Positions 60,580 to 64,000 of a stretch of DNA of 64,000 nt are shown here, piece after piece. Under the pieces are notes generated by a model, which did not search any database, was not told the origin of the DNA, and worked only from the letters and a program-made list of their open reading frames with translations. The translations under genes were made by a program, and so were the position numbers. This DNA is from Lepisosteus oculatus (taxonomy: Eukaryota > Chordata > Actinopteri > Semionotiformes > Lepisosteidae), in the NCBI RefSeq assembly GCF_040954835.1, contig NC_090711.1, positions 14,751,001 to 14,815,000 of the forward strand, written 5' to 3'. How positions within the stretch are numbered: the stretch's first letter is position 1; each line of letters opens with the position of its first letter.

Positions 60580-61430
60580 CTGGATTCAGGGAGCCAACGG
60601 GAGAAACCATTATGGCCCTTTTAGTTTGGTACAACTGCGCCAATGAGAAACAAAAAAAAATTGCATTTTTAACAGAAGTTCAGCAGGGAGATTAGAGACT
60701 AATCTTGCACACTTCAGCTCGCCTACATACACAAGTCTCACTCCCAGGTCTTTCCTTCTCTTATCTCTCTTGCATCATCCTATCTATACCCTTGCAGCAA
60801 ACTCCTTCACTCAATCCTTGCAATAGTTATGGTTGGGGCAGCTTATCCTCTCAGACAGGCTTCCATTCCCTCAGCTAGGCAAGCCACAGGAAATACTTAA
60901 TACATACAGTATGTCATCCTGCTGTCGCATTCCTTAGAACCTAAATATCGTGGTAAAGGGTGTTATTAATAGCAGGTACGTAGGCTTGCAAGGCAAGGTT
61001 AGTCAACATCTGCTTTTGAGAAATGTGTTCACCAGTGTTGACAACTATCGCTTGTTGAACGTTTAAGATCTGGAACCCAAGACTCGCACTGCAGTTCAAG
61101 AGTGGAGTGGTGAGAGTTGGAGATGGTCCGAAGTAGAAGAGAAAGAGCCTATGCAAGTTCAGTCATAACGATTTGGTTTGCACTAAGATACATGTCTATG
61201 TATGTTTTACTACCTAAGTCTCCTCCGGGCTTTCACGACACAGCCAGGCTTTGTTTATTTCACCAGGAATCTCTGAAACCACACAGACTGGATGCCCAGA
61301 AATCTCTTGTTTACGCGAAAGCCACTGGATTGCTCACGGATCTCTTTGACAAGCCTCTTTTGTGTCTGTTTTTATCTGACATTCACTACACTTCCACAGA
61401 GCTGAGTCTTGTCCCACCTACTGTACATTT
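60580..61430 (-). other. VSTM2L: VSTM2L intron, nothing recognised
   Basis: Follows the acceptor of the last exon. No upstream exon was recognised. Confidence 0.55.
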
Positions 61431-61439
61431 TGACTAACG

Positions 61440-62190
61440 ATTGTAAGAGCAAACAAGCATGTAGACATCTCATTAAGTCTGCTGATTTTACTAAATGGTG
61501 TGAGGAGTTCTCCTTTAAATGAAATCTTTTGAAAACAAAAGGAACTTGTCATTGATTTTAGGAAGAATGCAGCACTCCTCCAACCTACTGTAATTACTGT
61601 AACTGTTGAAATTGTCAATGACTACAAGTATTAGGGACTGGACTCAGACAAAAACCTAAGATGGTACAAATGTTGTGACCATTTATAAAAAAGGCCAACA
61701 GAGACATTTTCAGCTATTTTGAGGTCGACAGAACTATAGTAACACTTTTTTGTCCGTGTTTTTAAAGTGTCTTAACATACTTTTTCCACTTGTTAATTTG
61801 GCAACATCAGTATCGTTAATTGTAATAGGTTGGAGGAAAACACAGTAAGCAGTGGCAAATCAAATCATTTTAAATATCCTCTACAAAAGGGGTTGAAAAG
61901 AAGGCCAAGGACATTATGGAGTTTGTGTCTCATCCCCTCCATTTTGAAATTACACTACTCATATAGGAGATGCCTCTGTCTCCATGTGTAACAGTAACAG
62001 ATATTGCAGCAGGGACAAAAGATTTCCTGAGCCTATCAAACAATATAAAGTAACTCTCTTATCTCCTGTAACATTATTGCACTGTTTTCTCTGTATGCAA
62101 ATTGTTTGTCTTCCTTATTTTGTTGTATTGGACTGTGCCATAAACACATTTCCCCCAGAGGATAATAAAGCTTGAACTGAATTGAACTAA
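61440..62190 (+). mobile_element. L2-like LINE 3' fragment in VSTM2L intron
   Basis: Decayed plus-strand coding text includes KTKELVIDFRKNAAL-like and VEIVNDYKYLGTGLDSDKN segments, the typical end of this family's ORF2. The 3' terminus CCCAGAGGATAATAAAGCTT resembles that of the copy at 38495-39770. Confidence 0.7.
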
Positions 62191-62199
62191 ATTGAAATC

Positions 62200-64000
62200 T
62201 AGATTTATTGTTAAAACATTTAATTAGACAATACTGAGCCTCCATGCTTTGGTTTTTAATGATGCTGCACACATTGTCAAAAAAGCATAGACCTGCTTCT
62301 CAACTGGAATTCATTAACTGTGAGATAAAAAAATCCTCTTAATTAAACTGACAAGAGGAACGCTGAGTGTTTGCAAAGGCATTTTTTGTGTTTTGTTTTT
62401 CATGTAGGTGCAGTTAACACCCCAGAAAATGCAAGTGTTCCCAGAAGGTCTATACAGTATACAGGATCCTACACCATATACTAGAAGGTACACACCAATA
62501 CCATACACAGGACAGGTAAATATCAATTACTGCACCAATACAGAAGTGCTTGTGAAGTTTGAACTGCAGATTTCAGTACTCCTGATTATGAGTCTGCCAG
62601 CAACTCTTGGGTCTTATCCAAGGAAGACTGAGAGGAAAATGCTGTTCTGTCTCTGCTTATCTGCTTCTTTCAGGGAAGGTCAGGTGTAGCTTGTTCATCC
62701 TCACACTGTCAGGCTGACCCAGGTGTAAACACAGAAGACATGTAGACACTGTACATAGGCAGAGTCATGCAACTGTGAAATAAACATTCCTGTATGAAAA
62801 ACTGCAGTCTTCCTGTTTTTAGATTATGGATTTATTTTGCTTTGCCTCTGATGTTTATGTTATATGATAATATATATTGTTGTATATATAGCATTTATGG
62901 TATGTCCCAAAATGTGTACACATTTTCAACACATTGTTCCTATTGCATGTGAAAATGTCTATCCCCTATGTAGCACATGCTGTCACAGCTCATACACAGG
63001 GATTTATCTGAGTTGATAGCCTGGAATTAGGTCACTTTAACAGGCTCTTCATACAAACCAAGTCCTGGTACACCTATCTATCAAGCAGCTAGAAAACACA
63101 AAGAATGACTTCTAGAAGGTAGTTTTAATGTTGTCACAGCTTAAGAGGAAAAGCGTTTTGAAAGAGAAAAGGACTCTAATGAAACACCATCCTTCCTTGA
63201 GCATTATTAAGCAGTCTTTGAAACATGCATCAGAACTGTGTTGTCAATAAACCTTCTCGTGTTAAAGACTAATTAAGCATGCTTGCAGACAGGCACTCAT
63301 TAAATTCAACTAACATTTGAAGACTAGGCTCAGCAGGTACTTCTTCTGCTGATTTGATGAAGAACTGGGGTTCTCAGTGATCTTTAATTTGAACTTTCCT
63401 CAGCATTTTCTTTGGGAACTCCATTTTTTAGCTGTCACAAGAACCATGCAGAGCTCTTAAGAGACATGATTTGCTAACTTTGCTAAATCCCACATTCTCT
63501 CCAAACACAGGAAGCAGAGTTACATACAGGGTGGAGCAAAAGATTTGGGAAACGGACTCCTGGTGAAATAAATCTAGCCTGGCTCTCTTCAGCTACTAAA
63601 ATACTATGCATGTTGTTATTTATTTGATGATAAAGCTAGATACATGTAGACAAATATAGTAGGTGACATGATGTTGTGGTGATTGAGTTCAGTCTGACAT
63701 TCGTTTTAAAATTTGGGTAGCTGTTAGATAACAAACCAGCCTGGTTGAATTTAAAGCCCATCATGAGACGTGTTATCACATTGTTACTGTATAGCTCAAG
63801 TGGTGTTCATTCCCAGATCAAATCTGAGCATACATCCTATGAAACCAGACACTAGATTTTACTTTTCCTCAGATAAAATATTCCAACACAAATCATGTGT
63901 AAACTAGAAAAAAAAAACACTAGATCTTCAGCAGACTATATACTTCCGTACTTTCAGTTTCAGGATAAAACTATCACTCTGCGCCTTGCCAATGGACATG
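62200..64000 (-). other. VSTM2L: VSTM2L intron, nothing recognised
   Basis: AT-rich with no recognisable exon of VSTM2L or other genes. Confidence 0.5.

Noticed and set aside
1..64000. CRISPR arrays, operons, prophage or other prokaryotic systems
   Set aside because: The window is clearly vertebrate genomic DNA; the only regular tandem array is the minisatellite, and no spacer-repeat structure was seen.

Overview
The window looks like genomic DNA from a ray-finned fish. It has spliced vertebrate genes with GT-AG introns, and its repeats are a fish-type set: Tc1-like transposons, 5S rRNA-derived SINEs, tRNA-headed SINEs ending in ATGGATGG-like tails, L2-like LINEs and Penelope-like elements. 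The repeat mix and fairly compact introns would fit a non-teleost such as a gar or bowfin, but that species guess is weak.

Three protein-coding genes are supported. RPRD1B (minus strand, 29200-41054, seven coding exons, 331 aa) and TTI1 (plus strand, 43773-54070, seven coding exons, 1072 aa) are complete and face away from each other across a shared upstream region of about 1-2.7 kb. The 3' end of VSTM2L (minus strand, last coding exon 60244-60579) lies further right; its earlier exons are outside the window. From memory, human chromosome 20q11 carries VSTM2L-TTI1-RPRD1B in the same relative orientations, so this is a conserved vertebrate block. All exon borders were placed by hand from splice sites, reading-frame phase and remembered human orthologues, and both reading frames close exactly. 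Functionally, RPRD1B reads the RNA polymerase II C-terminal domain, TTI1 is part of the TELO2-TTI1-TTI2 chaperone complex for PI3K-like kinases, and VSTM2L is a secreted immunoglobulin-domain protein. They are neighbours by synteny, not a pathway.

Positions 1-29199 hold no gene I can support. That stretch contains a rearranged Penelope-like element (about 2000-3370), short Penelope 3'-end palindromes (11.7 kb, 13.45 kb), a MITE with subterminal repeats (12584-13073), a decayed Tc1-like transposon carrying a nested 5S-derived SINE (13569-15633), a solo Gypsy-type LTR (17248-17700) and scattered SINE pieces. The introns and right flank hold three more 5S-derived SINEs, two L2-like LINE fragments, hAT-like MITEs, a GC-rich minisatellite beside the last RPRD1B exon, and a 536-bp IS3EU-like MITE in the predicted first intron of TTI1.

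I found no convincing undescribed biological system. The best leads are the two related TAC-ended MITEs (one keeps a transposase-like helix-turn-helix remnant), the inverted Penelope copy with hammerhead-like 3' ends, the apparent loss of the regulatory serine in the TTI1 acidic linker, and a possible proprotein-convertase site near the VSTM2L C-terminus.
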